From a bacterium (GTDB lineage Bacteria > Methylomirabilota > Methylomirabilia > Methylomirabilales > 2-02-FULL-66-22): a stretch of DNA of 64,000 nt. Under the pieces are notes generated by a model. The model was not told where the DNA came from, did no database searches, and saw only the letters and a program-made list of their open reading frames with translations. Made by a program: the position numbers and the translations under genes. Below are positions 42,811-51,600 of the stretch, in pieces (within the stretch, counting starts at the first letter, position 1; each line of letters opens with the position of its first letter). Where the stretch lies: assembly GCA_029580855.1 (NCBI GenBank), contig JAKPQH010000093.1, forward strand, positions 1-64,000. Reading direction: 5' to 3'.

Positions 42811-45800
42811 TCACTGAAAATCCCGGCTCCCGCCCGTGGGCACGGGCTGGGTCAGTTGGGGTGTCCAGACATGGTCGGCGATGAGGTGGGCGACGCCCTG
42901 CTGCGATTCCAGCCGGCCCGTGATGCCGAGGAGCGGGCTGGTCTTCACGAGGCTGCGGTGTCGCGCCCACACCTTCGGCCACAGGACGACGTTCACGAAG
43001 CCGGTCTCGTCCTCCAGGGTGAGGAAGACCACCCCCTTGGCGGTGCTGGGCCGCTGGCGGCAGATCACGGCCCCGGCGTAGCGCACGCGCCGGCCGTGGG
43101 GAAGTCGCGCCACGTCGGCCGCGTCGGGAAGGCCCTGGGCGCGGAGCGCCGCGCGGACCGCCTCCAGCGGGTGGCCGCGGGGGCTGAGGTCGGTGGTCCG
43201 GTAGTCCCAGCGGATCGTCTCGGCCGCGTCGAGGCGCGCGAAGAGCTCCCCGGATGAGGGCGGCTCCACGGGCAGGGAATCCCCGCCGCATTTGACGAGC
43301 GCCTTCGCCTCCCAGAGCGCGGTGCGCCGGTTCGCTTCGAGTCCGTCGAATGCCCCCGCTTCGGCCAGCACCTGCAGGACGGCGGCGTCGAGCCGCGCGC
43401 GGCGCGCGAAATCCGCCAGGGACGTAAAGGGGGCGGCGCTGCGCGCCGCGACGATCCGCGCTCCGTCCGCCTCGCCCAGTCCCTTCACACACCGGAGACC
43501 CAGGCGAACGGCGAAGGCCTCCCTTCCCTCTACTTCAAAGTTTGTCGAATATTCCAGAGTTCCCCGGGGTGTCTCGAGCCCGCCGGGCCCGCGGGCCAGC
43601 CGGCTTCGGGACGCCGTGGCCTCTGGGGTCTCGAAGCTTACGTCACGGCTGCGCCCCCGGCGCGACGCGCCCCGCAGGGGCGGCGGCGCCGGAGTAAGGC
43701 TGGCCGGTTCTCGACGAGGCCCTAGGTGGGCGAGGGGCACCCCGGGGAACTCTGACTTGTGCAGCGAACCTCTAGGGCAGGACACTTGTTCCAGCGTGCA
43801 GTCCCAGTCGCTCGTCCGAACATCCACGGGCCGGACTTCAATCTTGTGCCGCCGCGCATCCTCCACGATGGTGGACGGCGTGTAGAACCCCATGGGCTGC
43901 GCGTTCAAAAGCGCGCAGGCGAACTCCGCCGGGTAATGACACTTGAGCCAGGCGGTGGCGTAGCTGATGAGGGCGAAGCTGGCGGCGTGGCTCTCCGGAA
44001 ATCCGTACTCGCCGAAGCCGCGGATCTGCTGGAACACCCGCTCGGCGAACTCCGGTGCGATCCCCTTGGCCACCATGCGCGAGACGAGCCGCTCGCGGTG
44101 CTGCTCCATACGGCCGCTCCGGCGCCACGCCGCCATGTCGCGCCGAAGCCGGTCCGCCTCGCCGGGGGTGTAGTCGGCCGCCACCATGGCCACGCGGATG
44201 ACCTGCTCTTGGAAGAGGGGCACGCCCAGCGTCTTCTGGAGGATCGGGATCAGGCTGGGGTGCGGGTACACCACCGGCTCTTCGTTCCGCCGGCGGCGGA
44301 GATAGGGGTGCACCATCCCGCCGGTGATGGGCCCCGGCCGGATGATGCTCACCTCGATCACCAGGTCGTAGAACTGTCGCGGACGCAGGCGGGGGAGCAT
44401 GGCCATTTGGGCGCGGCTCTCGATCTGGAACACCCCCACGGTGTCGGCGCGGGAGATCATGGCGAACGTCGTCGGGTCGTCCGCCGGAAGGGTGGCCATG
44501 GAGTACGTGACGCCGCGGTACTTCGCGAGGAGGCGAAAACAGCGGTCCAGGTGGGAGAGCGCGCCCAGGCCCAGCAGGTCCACCTTGAACAGTCCCAGCG
44601 CCTCGACGTCCGTCTTGTCCCACTGGATGACGGTCCGGCCCGGCATCGTCGCGTTCTCGACGGGCACCAGGTCGATCACCGGCTCGTGTCCCAGCAGGAA
44701 CCCGCCGGGGTGGATCGAGAGATGGCGCGGGAACTCGCACAGCTCCGCGGCCAGCGCGCGGAGGTGCCGGTGCGCGGGGGCCTCGGGGTCCAGCCCCGCC
44801 TGGGCGAGGACGGCGGGCGCGATCTCGCTCCCGCGGGACAGGAGCCTGGTCAGCCGGGCGAGCGCGGTGTCCGGCAGGCCCAGCGCCTTGCCCACGTCGC
44901 GCACCGCCGAGCGGGCGCGGTAGCGGATGACGTTGGCGACCATGGCGGCGTGGTCGCGCCCGTACTTGTCGTACACGTGCTGGATCACCTCTTCGCGCCG
45001 CTCGTGCACGATGTCGAGGTCGATGTCCGGCGGCTCGGCCCGTTCGCGGGACAGGAACCGCTCGAAGAGGAGGCCCATGCGCACCGGATCGATGGCGGTG
45101 ATCCCCAGGCAGTAGCAGACCGCCGAGTTCGCCGCGGAGCCCCGGCCCTGGCACAGAATCTCCCGCTCCCGGCAGAAGCGGACGATCTCCCACATGGTGA
45201 GGAAGTAGCCGCAGTAGTCCAGTTCCTCGATCAGCCGGAGCTCCTTGTCAAGCTGCGCCGTCACGTCGGCGGGGATCACGCCGCCGTAACGCTCCCGCGC
45301 CCCGGCGAGGGTCAGCTCGGCCAGCCATTCCGCGGTCGTCTTTCCCTCCGGCAGCCGCTCCGAGGGGTAGCGGTAGACGATCTGGTCGAGCCGGAAGGTG
45401 CAGCGCAGGGCGACCTCGCGGGTTCGCTCGATCGCCGCGGGGTCGTCGGCGAACAGCGCGCCGAAAGCCGCGGGAGACTTCAGGTCGTGCTCGGCGTTCG
45501 GCCGGATGCGCCGCCCGGCGGTGGCGAGGGTCACGCCGTGACGGACGCAGGTGAGGACATCCTGGAGGCGCTGGCGGGCAGGCGTGTGGTAGAGGACCTC
45601 CACGGCCGCCGCCACGGGGATCCCGTGCCGCTGGGCGCGCCGGCGGACGCGGGCCTCTTGCTCGACCTCGTCGGCCTCCCGGTGGCGGGTGACCATGGCG
45701 TAGAGCCGGTCGCCGAAGGCCTCGCGGAGGAGGCGGGCGACGGGATCCGGCTCGGCCTCGCCGGCGAGGAGGCTCCGCGCGCCGCCCCACAGCGCGATGA

Positions 45801-46317
45801 GGGCGCCGGCCTGTGCGGCGACCTCGCGCCAGCCGACCCGCGACTCGCCCTTCGGCGAGCGGCGGTGCCCCGCGGTGAGCAGCCGGCAGAGGTGCGCGTA
45901 CCCCTGCCGATCCTGCGCGAGGAGGACGATCGCCGAGCCGTCGTCCAGCGTGACCTCGGCGCCCACGATGAGGGCAATGCCAACCTCCCTGGCCCGGACG
46001 TGGGCGCGGACGACGCCGGAGACCCCATCCCTGTCCGTGAGGGCGAGCGCGCCGATCCCGTGCTGGTGGCAGGTCTCGACCAGCTCCTCCGGGTGTGATG
46101 CCCCTTCCAGGAACGAGAAGTTGCTCTTGCACCAAAGGGGGACGTAGGGACAGGCTGCTGAAAAAGGCCCATCTGCTGCGTTGGCTCCCTTCTGTGGTGC
46201 TGCGGCGTACGTGCCAAGTACGCCTCGCGCCTCGGCGGGTACCCATCGAAGATGGGTGACGGCGCCTTGCACCTGAGCCTTTTTGAGCAGCCTGGGTGAA
46301 TACAAGTTCTTCATCAT
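42811..46317 (-). CDS. dnaE2: Error-prone DNA polymerase III alpha subunit
   Basis: 1168 residues, longer than the usual 1030-1080. Normal DnaE2 sequence begins at residue 57 ([23 protein letters not shown] domain) and carries the palm signature [19 protein letters not shown], with an OB-fold and the typical SRDF end. Residues 8-56 are encoded by a 144-bp inverted-repeat element that displaced the original start; residues about 844-932 come from a second insertion around another palindromic element. Both keep the frame. The start (ATGATG) has only weak GAG upstream. Works with ImuA and ImuB in SOS translesion synthesis. Confidence 0.9.
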   Translation of the reverse strand: MMKNLYSPRLLKKAQVQGAVTHLRWVPAEARGVLGTYAAAPQKGANAADGPFSAACPYVPLWCKSNFSFLEGASHPEELVETCHQHGIGALALTDRDGVSGVVRAHVRAREVGIALIVGAEVTLDDGSAIVLLAQDRQGYAHLCRLLTAGHRRSPKGESRVGWREVAAQAGALIALWGGARSLLAGEAEPDPVARLLREAFGDRLYAMVTRHREADEVEQEARVRRRAQRHGIPVAAAVEVLYHTPARQRLQDVLTCVRHGVTLATAGRRIRPNAEHDLKSPAAFGALFADDPAAIERTREVALRCTFRLDQIVYRYPSERLPEGKTTAEWLAELTLAGARERYGGVIPADVTAQLDKELRLIEELDYCGYFLTMWEIVRFCREREILCQGRGSAANSAVCYCLGITAIDPVRMGLLFERFLSRERAEPPDIDLDIVHERREEVIQHVYDKYGRDHAAMVANVIRYRARSAVRDVGKALGLPDTALARLTRLLSRGSEIAPAVLAQAGLDPEAPAHRHLRALAAELCEFPRHLSIHPGGFLLGHEPVIDLVPVENATMPGRTVIQWDKTDVEALGLFKVDLLGLGALSHLDRCFRLLAKYRGVTYSMATLPADDPTTFAMISRADTVGVFQIESRAQMAMLPRLRPRQFYDLVIEVSIIRPGPITGGMVHPYLRRRRNEEPVVYPHPSLIPILQKTLGVPLFQEQVIRVAMVAADYTPGEADRLRRDMAAWRRSGRMEQHRERLVSRMVAKGIAPEFAERVFQQIRGFGEYGFPESHAASFALISYATAWLKCHYPAEFACALLNAQPMGFYTPSTIVEDARRHKIEVRPVDVRTSDWDCTLEQVSCPRGSLHKSEFPGVPLAHLGPRREPASLTPAPPPLRGASRRGRSRDVSFETPEATASRSRLARGPGGLETPRGTLEYSTNFEVEGREAFAVRLGLRCVKGLGEADGARIVAARSAAPFTSLADFARRARLDAAVLQVLAEAGAFDGLEANRRTALWEAKALVKCGGDSLPVEPPSSGELFARLDAAETIRWDYRTTDLSPRGHPLEAVRAALRAQGLPDAADVARLPHGRRVRYAGAVICRQRPSTAKGVVFLTLEDETGFVNVVLWPKVWARHRSLVKTSPLLGITGRLESQQGVAHLIADHVWTPQLTQPVPTGGSRDFQ
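43555..43754. repeat. In-frame palindromic element inside dnaE2
   Basis: A 17-bp terminal inverted repeat, CAGAGTTCCCCGGGGTG at 43555-43571 and its exact complement at 43738-43754, bounds a 200-bp GC-rich segment. The surrounding foreign coding stretch (about 43520-43790) is absent from ordinary DnaE2 proteins. Confidence 0.75.
46151..46294. repeat. MITE-like inverted-repeat element at the dnaE2 start
   Basis: 144 bp with 18-bp ends CAGGCTGCTGAAAAAGGC and GCCTTTTTGAGCAGCCTG (one mismatch). Too short to code for a transposase, so a non-autonomous element. No clear target duplication was seen. Confidence 0.75.
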
Positions 46318-46399
46318 CTGTTAAGCTCGCATGTCACTGGTCGACTGGGGCTGTCGGCGGGGGCTGCACGAAAGCAGTGATCCTCGCGCCGGAGTTCAA

Positions 46400-47917
46400 T
46401 CACTCCACGGCGCCCTGGAGGAACCAGCGCCGGCGCCGGCGGTCGTAGTAGATCCACCGCACGTTCCCGCCCCGCGCGCGGACGAAGTAGTACTCGCGAT
46501 GGATGGGGCAGATCCACCAGCCGCCGGCGATCACGTAGGGTCCGATCCGCTCCGCGGCCGGCCCGGCGTCCGCCGCGCACGGTCGCCGGCCGCCCTCTGC
46601 GATCTGCAGGTCCGCGGTCACGTCCGTCGGACGATCGAGGATCCGGCGGACCAGCAGGGGCGTCCCGTTTCGCTCTTGCCGATCGGCCGCGCCGTCCGCC
46701 CCATGGTCCGCCTCCAGACGTTCCAGCGGCTCCCACAGGAAGGTCGCTTCGGGGAGGTGTCCCTCGCACACTCGCGCGCGCGCGACCGCCGTTGAGCCGA
46801 GCTCTGCCCGGAGGCGCGCCAGCGCCCGATTGGCGGCGTCCAGGTCCCGTCGCGGCGCGTGCGCGAAGAGACACGCCTGCTCGTGGTCGAGCGGCACGCC
46901 GGCCAGCTCGGCCTCCATCGCCTCGACCTTTCCCGGGCGCGATGTCTCCAGCCGCAGACGGACCAGCTCCAAAATAGGCTGGGCGGTACGCGCCGGCTGC
47001 GCGGGGCGGATCACCTCGTGCCGGACATCCCGCGTGTCGAGGCGTAGGTGGAGGGAAAGCTCCCGCGCCCCCTCGCGCCGTGCGGCGAGCCCGGCCAGCA
47101 AGGGATCGAGAAGCTGTTTCAGAGCGAACAGCAGCCGGGGGAGATCGTCGTCGGCGGATTCCAGATCAATCTGGGCCACCAGCCGCCTGGGGGGCGATGC
47201 GGGCTGCAGCGGGGTCCAGGCTGCCCCGGACGCCAGATCGTGTGTCCGTGCGACCGGTCCGTCGAATCGTTCGCGCAGTCCGCTTGCAGGCAGCGCGAGG
47301 AAATCGCCCAGCGTCGCCACGCCGAGCTTTGCCAGGTCGTCCCGCTGTTCCGGCGGCAGCCCCAGGCGGTCGAGCGGCGTCGCGCGCGCGGCCTGCTGCT
47401 CCTCGGCGAGACTCTCGAAAACCAAAACACCCGCGGCCTCGGCGATGCGGGAGCGGGCGACGGCGTACGTGCCGTACCGGGTGAATCCGACGGCCACGCG
47501 GGAGGAAAATCCGAGATCGCAAAGCCCGCCGCGGATCGCCCGGCCCCACGCGGCGGGAGAGCGGAACAGCCGGTTCAGCCCGTCGCCGTCGAGCCAGAAC
47601 ACCCCCGGCTCCTCGACGCTGGGCTCGACCTCCGGCGAGAAATCCCGCAGGCGGTCGGTGATCCGGCGGACGGCGCCGGCAATCTCGTCCGGCCGGACGG
47701 CGCCGGCTCGCAGCTCACCGGAAAGCGAGAGCGCCGTGGCGTACTGGATCCCCGGCATGATCCGGAGCTGCATAGCCCGCTCGTTCACCCACAGCAGGCG
47801 GGCCTGGCGGCTCTCATCGGCCACCACGGCCGCGGGAAAGCCGGCCCAGTCTGGGTGCCGCCGGCTCAGGAGTTGCAATGGCAGCGCCGGAATGTCAACG
47901 CAGGCCAGCCGGGCCAC
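46400..47917 (-). CDS. imuB: ImuB, Y-family polymerase-like mutasome protein
   Basis: 505 residues. Resembles Y-family polymerases (RLACVDIPALPLQLL, then palm and helix-hairpin-helix parts, LGVATLGDFLALP) but lacks the usual run of catalytic carboxylates, as ImuB does; it links DnaE2 to the beta clamp and ImuA. The C-terminal segment GPYVIAGGWWICPIHREYYFVRARGG is the family end. GTG start with GGAGG, overlapping imuA by 23 bases. Confidence 0.9.
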   Translation of the reverse strand: MARLACVDIPALPLQLLSRRHPDWAGFPAAVVADESRQARLLWVNERAMQLRIMPGIQYATALSLSGELRAGAVRPDEIAGAVRRITDRLRDFSPEVEPSVEEPGVFWLDGDGLNRLFRSPAAWGRAIRGGLCDLGFSSRVAVGFTRYGTYAVARSRIAEAAGVLVFESLAEEQQAARATPLDRLGLPPEQRDDLAKLGVATLGDFLALPASGLRERFDGPVARTHDLASGAAWTPLQPASPPRRLVAQIDLESADDDLPRLLFALKQLLDPLLAGLAARREGARELSLHLRLDTRDVRHEVIRPAQPARTAQPILELVRLRLETSRPGKVEAMEAELAGVPLDHEQACLFAHAPRRDLDAANRALARLRAELGSTAVARARVCEGHLPEATFLWEPLERLEADHGADGAADRQERNGTPLLVRRILDRPTDVTADLQIAEGGRRPCAADAGPAAERIGPYVIAGGWWICPIHREYYFVRARGGNVRWIYYDRRRRRWFLQGAVE

Positions 47918-48530
47918 AATGAACCTCCGTGTATGTCCAGCCGGGACCTCGCCGCTTGTCCTTGAGCGCCCGGGCGGTGCAGAGGAACCGCCCGGCGCCT
48001 GCCGCCTCGCGGTGCGCCTCGCAGCGCAGCGAGACGAGCGAGCCCAGCGAGGCGCGGTCGGCGGCCTTCTCGGTCACGAAAACGACGGCCGCCCCGTGCG
48101 CCTTCACGGCGGCCGCGAGGCGGGACTGGAGAGGGATCGGCACCTCGGCGTGGCTGGCGACGAGGTCCAGGACGACCAGGCCGAAGCCGCCCGACTGGAC
48201 CAGCCGCCACGCGGCGCGCGCCGCCGCGGGGGTGTCGGGCGCGAACACCACTGGGAGCCGGGCGAGGTCCACCCCGCTTTTTTCTGCATCGGGCGGGAAA
48301 AACGTGCTCCGGCGGCTCGTGATCCAAGCGGCGGTCTGACCGATACGCTGCACCTCGCACACCAGACTCATGGCCAGGGAGAGCCGCGCGGTCGGCCCGA
48401 TCCCGGACAGTTCGCTCAGCCGCCCGGCGAATGCCTCGATCCCCCAGCGGGCAGGCGAGAGGGTGTGGCAGATCGCGCGCTGTGAAGATAAGGCGGACAG
48501 GATGGCGACGTGCGCGGCAGGTCGGACCAT
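47895..48530 (-). CDS. imuA: ImuA-like RecA-related mutasome protein
   Basis: 211 residues. A degenerate RecA/SulA-like fold: the site of the Walker A loop reads GIGPTARLSLAMSL without the Lys of GKT/S, and FGLVVLDLV occupies the Walker B strand. Expected partner of ImuB in damage-induced mutagenesis. First gene of the imuA-imuB-dnaE2 operon, preceded by a strong promoter-like site with a palindrome. The short length and missing Lys suggest it no longer hydrolyses ATP. Confidence 0.8.
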   Translation of the reverse strand: MVRPAAHVAILSALSSQRAICHTLSPARWGIEAFAGRLSELSGIGPTARLSLAMSLVCEVQRIGQTAAWITSRRSTFFPPDAEKSGVDLARLPVVFAPDTPAAARAAWRLVQSGGFGLVVLDLVASHAEVPIPLQSRLAAAVKAHGAAVVFVTEKAADRASLGSLVSLRCEAHREAAGAGRFLCTARALKDKRRGPGWTYTEVHCGPAGLR

Positions 48531-48597
48531 GGAAAGAACCCCGGGCTCGCACCCCGAACGACATCCGTCTCAACCCCGGGAAGCGAGTCGCACGGAA

Positions 48598-48626
48598 TAA
48601 ATACCATACATATGTTTGGTTTTCAA
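48598..48626 (-). promoter_or_regulatory. imuA promoter with palindromic operator in its spacer
   Basis: TTGAAA and TATTTA on the minus strand with an optimal 17-bp spacer. The spacer contains CCAAACATATGTATGG (48604-48619), a palindrome broken only at one symmetric pair. Position and gene content suggest a LexA-type SOS box. Confidence 0.55.
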
Positions 48627-48708
48627 GTAAGAGTATCGAGAAAGGCCTTGGAGGTCGTTCTGAGGATTAACTGCTGAATTTTTAATGAGTTACGTAGAAA
48701 TGTCTTCC

Positions 48709-48737
48709 TTGACAGTCCCGGTTGCCCCTGCTAGCTT
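48709..48737 (+). promoter_or_regulatory. Candidate plus-strand promoter without a downstream gene
   Basis: TTGACA, 17-bp spacer, TAGCTT. The next plus-strand gene begins more than 800 bp away; a short RNA antisense to the end of the EamA gene would result. Confidence 0.3.
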
Positions 48738-48780
48738 CGCCATTACGGCAGAAGAAAACGTCCGTGTGGCGTGAAAAGCA

Positions 48781-48803
48781 GAGGCCGGAAGTCCTCCGGC
48801 CTC
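48781..48803 (-). terminator. Intrinsic terminator of the EamA-like gene
   Basis: A perfect 9-bp stem GAGGCCGGA/TCCGGCCTC with a 5-base loop, followed on the minus strand by TGCTTTTC. It begins at the stop codon. Confidence 0.6.
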
Positions 48804-49221
48804 ACACGCTGATGATGATGGCGCCGGCGATCATCAGCAGGGCGCCGATGGCGGATTTCCAGGACAACGCCTCCCCGAGGAACAGGGCCGCCAGGACGAT
48901 GACGAAGACGAGGCTCAGGCGGTCGATGACGACGACCTTTGTCGCCAGTCCATACTTGAGGGCCACAAAGTAGAACAGCCATGACAGGGCGCCGGACACG
49001 CCGGCCAGCACGATCAACACCCACTCCTTTGAACTGAAGGAATCCATCGCGAAGCCGTCGAACTTCCGCAACCAGAAACTGACCGCGACCAGAAAGAGCG
49101 CCATGATGACGGAGCGAATGGTCGTCGCCAGGGTGGGGTCGATGTCTTTCAGGCCCAGCTTGGCGAAGATCGCCACCAGGGCCGCGGTGACGGACGACAG
49201 CAGGGCAAAGATGAGCCACAT
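48802..49221 (-). CDS. EamA/DMT-superfamily small membrane transporter
   Basis: 139 residues with four to five helices: MWLIFALLSSVTAALVAIFA, TTIRSVIMALFLVAVSFWL, LIVLAGVSGALSWLFYFVAL and a final AIGALLMIAGAIIISV. It is a single EamA repeat, half the size of common exporters, so it should function as a homodimer like small multidrug transporters. Substrate unknown. GGAG 9 bases upstream sets the start. Confidence 0.85.
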   Translation of the reverse strand: MWLIFALLSSVTAALVAIFAKLGLKDIDPTLATTIRSVIMALFLVAVSFWLRKFDGFAMDSFSSKEWVLIVLAGVSGALSWLFYFVALKYGLATKVVVIDRLSLVFVIVLAALFLGEALSWKSAIGALLMIAGAIIISV

Positions 49222-49559
49222 CGTCGGGCACTCCTTTGGGTGCAATGGCGTGGGCGGAATGCCGGCGGACACGTCCCGTCGCCGGCGTCGGTTCAAAACT
49301 CCGATCTTCGCAATACCGCGCTGGAAGGTATTCCCTGTGCCCCAGGGATGTCAACGATCGCCGCGGGAGCCGCCCGTTGACGATGGTTGTTGACGATTCG
49401 GGCATCTGTCTGCGGGCCGTTTTCTTTGCCGGCCGTTTGTGGTAAGAAATACGGGGTCCTGCCGCGGCGCCTGGCGGCGTTGCGCCATCACGGCCGGCCG
49501 TATCCTCGTCGGGCCTTCCATCCGCGCGGGCAGGCAAACGCTTGCCAAGGAGGTCATCG
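49222..49559. other. Intergenic region between divergent genes, 338 bp
   Basis: Holds the EamA-like promoter and must hold that of the livK operon; TTGACG at about 49395 and GGTAAGAAATACGG near 49440 are possible parts but no well-spaced pair is convincing. Confidence 0.35.
49326..49354 (-). promoter_or_regulatory. Candidate promoter of the EamA-like gene
   Basis: TTGACA, 17-bp spacer, ATACCT on the minus strand, about 105 bp upstream of the start codon. Confidence 0.4.
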
Positions 49560-50729
49560 ATGCGACGCGTCATGCTGCTGCTCCTGATTCTGTGTCTCGG
49601 CCTCGTGATCCCTCCGGGCGGGCAGGCAGGTGAACCCATCAAGATCGGGCTGGCAGCCGCCGTGTCGGGCGGCTCGGCCGCTTCCGGCGAGGCGATCAAG
49701 CGGGGGCTGCAGATCGCCATGGACGAGGTCAACGCCCAGGGAGGCCTCCTGGGTGGACGCAAGCTGGAGCTGGTCATCCGCGACGACGAGGGGAACCCGG
49801 CCAAAGGGGTGACCATCGCGCGGGAGTTGGTGGAGCGCGAGAAGGTCGTCGCGGTTTTCGGCGGGCTGCACACCACGGTGGCCCTGGCCCAGGTTCCGGT
49901 CTGGCATGAGCTGAAGACACCGTACATGGACCCGTGGGCCGCGGGGACGGAGATCACCCGAAACGGCAAGAGCCCCAACTTCGCCTTCCGGGTCTCGGCC
50001 AACGACGACTATGCCGACAAGTTCCTGGTACGGTACGCCACGGAGGTCTTGAAGAAAAGCAAGCCGGGCCTTCTCCTGGAAAATACGGCCTGGGGACAGT
50101 CCAACGAGGTCGGGCTGATCCACTGGCTCGGCCGGAAGAACATCAAGCCGGTCGGCATCGAGAAGTTCAACTGGAACGACCCCGATATGAGCCCGCAACT
50201 CCTGCGGCTCAAGAACGCCGGCGCCGACCACATCATCATGGTGGCGAACGCGCCCGAGGGCGCGCAGGTCGTGAAGTCGCGCGCCAAGATCGGCTGGGAG
50301 ATCCCCATGGTCGCCCACTGGGGGATCTCGGGGGGCCGATTCGCCGAGCTGACGGGCGACCTCTCGGACGGCGTGGTGTTCCTGCAGACGTACTCTTTCT
50401 TCGGTAAACAGAACGAGCGGGGCCAGGCGGTCCTCAAGGCCCTCAAGGACAAGTACGGCGTGAAGGGTCCCGAAGAGGTCATCGCGCCGGTGGGAACCGC
50501 CAACGCCTATGACGGCCTGCACCTGGTGGCGTTGGCGATCCAGCAGGCCGGGTCGACCGAGGGATCGAAGGTGCGGGACGCACTGGAGAATCTGAAGGCC
50601 GAATACAAGGGTCTCATCAAGACCTACACGCGGCCGTTCACCCCGGATCAGCACGACGCCCTCACCGACGACGATTACGTCATGGTCGTCTGGAAGGGCG
50701 GGAAGATCGTGCCGGTCGCGATGAAGTAG
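49560..50729 (+). CDS. LivK-type ABC transporter substrate-binding protein
   Basis: 389 residues. Signal peptide (RRVMLLLLILCLGLVIPPGGQAG), then EPIKIGLAAAVSGGSAASG and NAQGGLLGGRKLELVIRDDEGN of the Peripla_BP_6 family. Binding protein for the transporter encoded immediately downstream. Ligand unknown; the downstream catabolic genes favour a nitrogen-containing small molecule such as an amide or ureide. AAGGAGG 6 bases before ATG. Next gene begins one base after its stop. Confidence 0.92.
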   Translation: MRRVMLLLLILCLGLVIPPGGQAGEPIKIGLAAAVSGGSAASGEAIKRGLQIAMDEVNAQGGLLGGRKLELVIRDDEGNPAKGVTIARELVEREKVVAVFGGLHTTVALAQVPVWHELKTPYMDPWAAGTEITRNGKSPNFAFRVSANDDYADKFLVRYATEVLKKSKPGLLLENTAWGQSNEVGLIHWLGRKNIKPVGIEKFNWNDPDMSPQLLRLKNAGADHIIMVANAPEGAQVVKSRAKIGWEIPMVAHWGISGGRFAELTGDLSDGVVFLQTYSFFGKQNERGQAVLKALKDKYGVKGPEEVIAPVGTANAYDGLHLVALAIQQAGSTEGSKVRDALENLKAEYKGLIKTYTRPFTPDQHDALTDDDYVMVVWKGGKIVPVAMK

Positions 50730-50730
50730 G

Positions 50731-51600
50731 GTGCTCGTCCAACTCGTCGTCACGGGGTTTGCCCTGGGGAGCATGTACGGGCTGGTGGCCCTGGGATACC
50801 ACATCACCTGGGTCACCAGCCGCACCATGAACTTCTCGCAGGGCCACGCGGTCATGGCCGGAGCGGTCGTGGCCTTTGCCTTCTACGTGGGGCTGGGCTG
50901 GCCGCTCTGGGCCACGGTGATCGTCACGCTCCTCGTCCTCGCCCTCCTCGGCGTCGGCCTCGAACGCGTGGCCGTGCGGCCGTTCTTCCGCGTGGGCTCC
51001 GCGGCCTGGCTCCTGTCCACCATCGCCTGCGGCATCATTGCCGAGAACGTGGCCATGCTCGCGTTCGGCAGAGACGCCCGGGCCTTTCCGTCGGTCCTGA
51101 CGCAGAAGCCGATCCTGGTGGGCGGGGCGGGCTTTTACGCCCAGGAGCTGCTCATCCCCGCGGTGGGGCTCCTCCTGATGGGCGGCGTGCAGCTCTTCTA
51201 TCACCGGACCGCCTACGGAAAGCAGCTCAAGGCCGTGGCATACAACGCCGAGGCCGCGGGGCTCATGGGCATCCACATCCCGCGCGCCGTGATGTTCGCC
51301 TACGCGTTGTCCGCGTCGCTGGCGGGGATCGCCGGCATTCTCCTGGCGCCCATCCTGAACGTGGCGGCGACGATGGGGTCGATCATCGGCTTGAAGGCAT
51401 TCGCCGTGGCGATCATCGGCGGGCTGACGTCGGCGCCGGGGATCGTGGTGGCGGGCGTGGGGTACGGCCTGGTCGAATCGTTCGTCGCCGGCTACCTGTC
51501 CACCGGCGCACGCGAGATCGTGGGCTTTGCGCTGGTCATCCTCGTCCTCATCGTGCGGCCCTGGGGCCTGCTGGGCACCCGTCCGCCGAGGCGCGTCTGA
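50731..51600 (+). CDS. LivH-type ABC transporter permease
   Basis: 289 residues, about eight helices. Family motifs: GFALGSMYGLVALGYHITW, NFSQGHAVMAG, the EAA-like loop AYNAEAAGLMGIHIP and GLKAFAVAIIGGLTSAPG. GTG start directly after the binding-protein stop. Overlaps the next start by one base (TGATG). Confidence 0.92.
   Translation: MLVQLVVTGFALGSMYGLVALGYHITWVTSRTMNFSQGHAVMAGAVVAFAFYVGLGWPLWATVIVTLLVLALLGVGLERVAVRPFFRVGSAAWLLSTIACGIIAENVAMLAFGRDARAFPSVLTQKPILVGGAGFYAQELLIPAVGLLLMGGVQLFYHRTAYGKQLKAVAYNAEAAGLMGIHIPRAVMFAYALSASLAGIAGILLAPILNVAATMGSIIGLKAFAVAIIGGLTSAPGIVVAGVGYGLVESFVAGYLSTGAREIVGFALVILVLIVRPWGLLGTRPPRRV

Noticed and set aside
43759-46098. 779-codon plus-strand open frame opposite dnaE2
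   Set aside because: Antisense shadow; the minus-strand frame contains all DnaE2 motifs.
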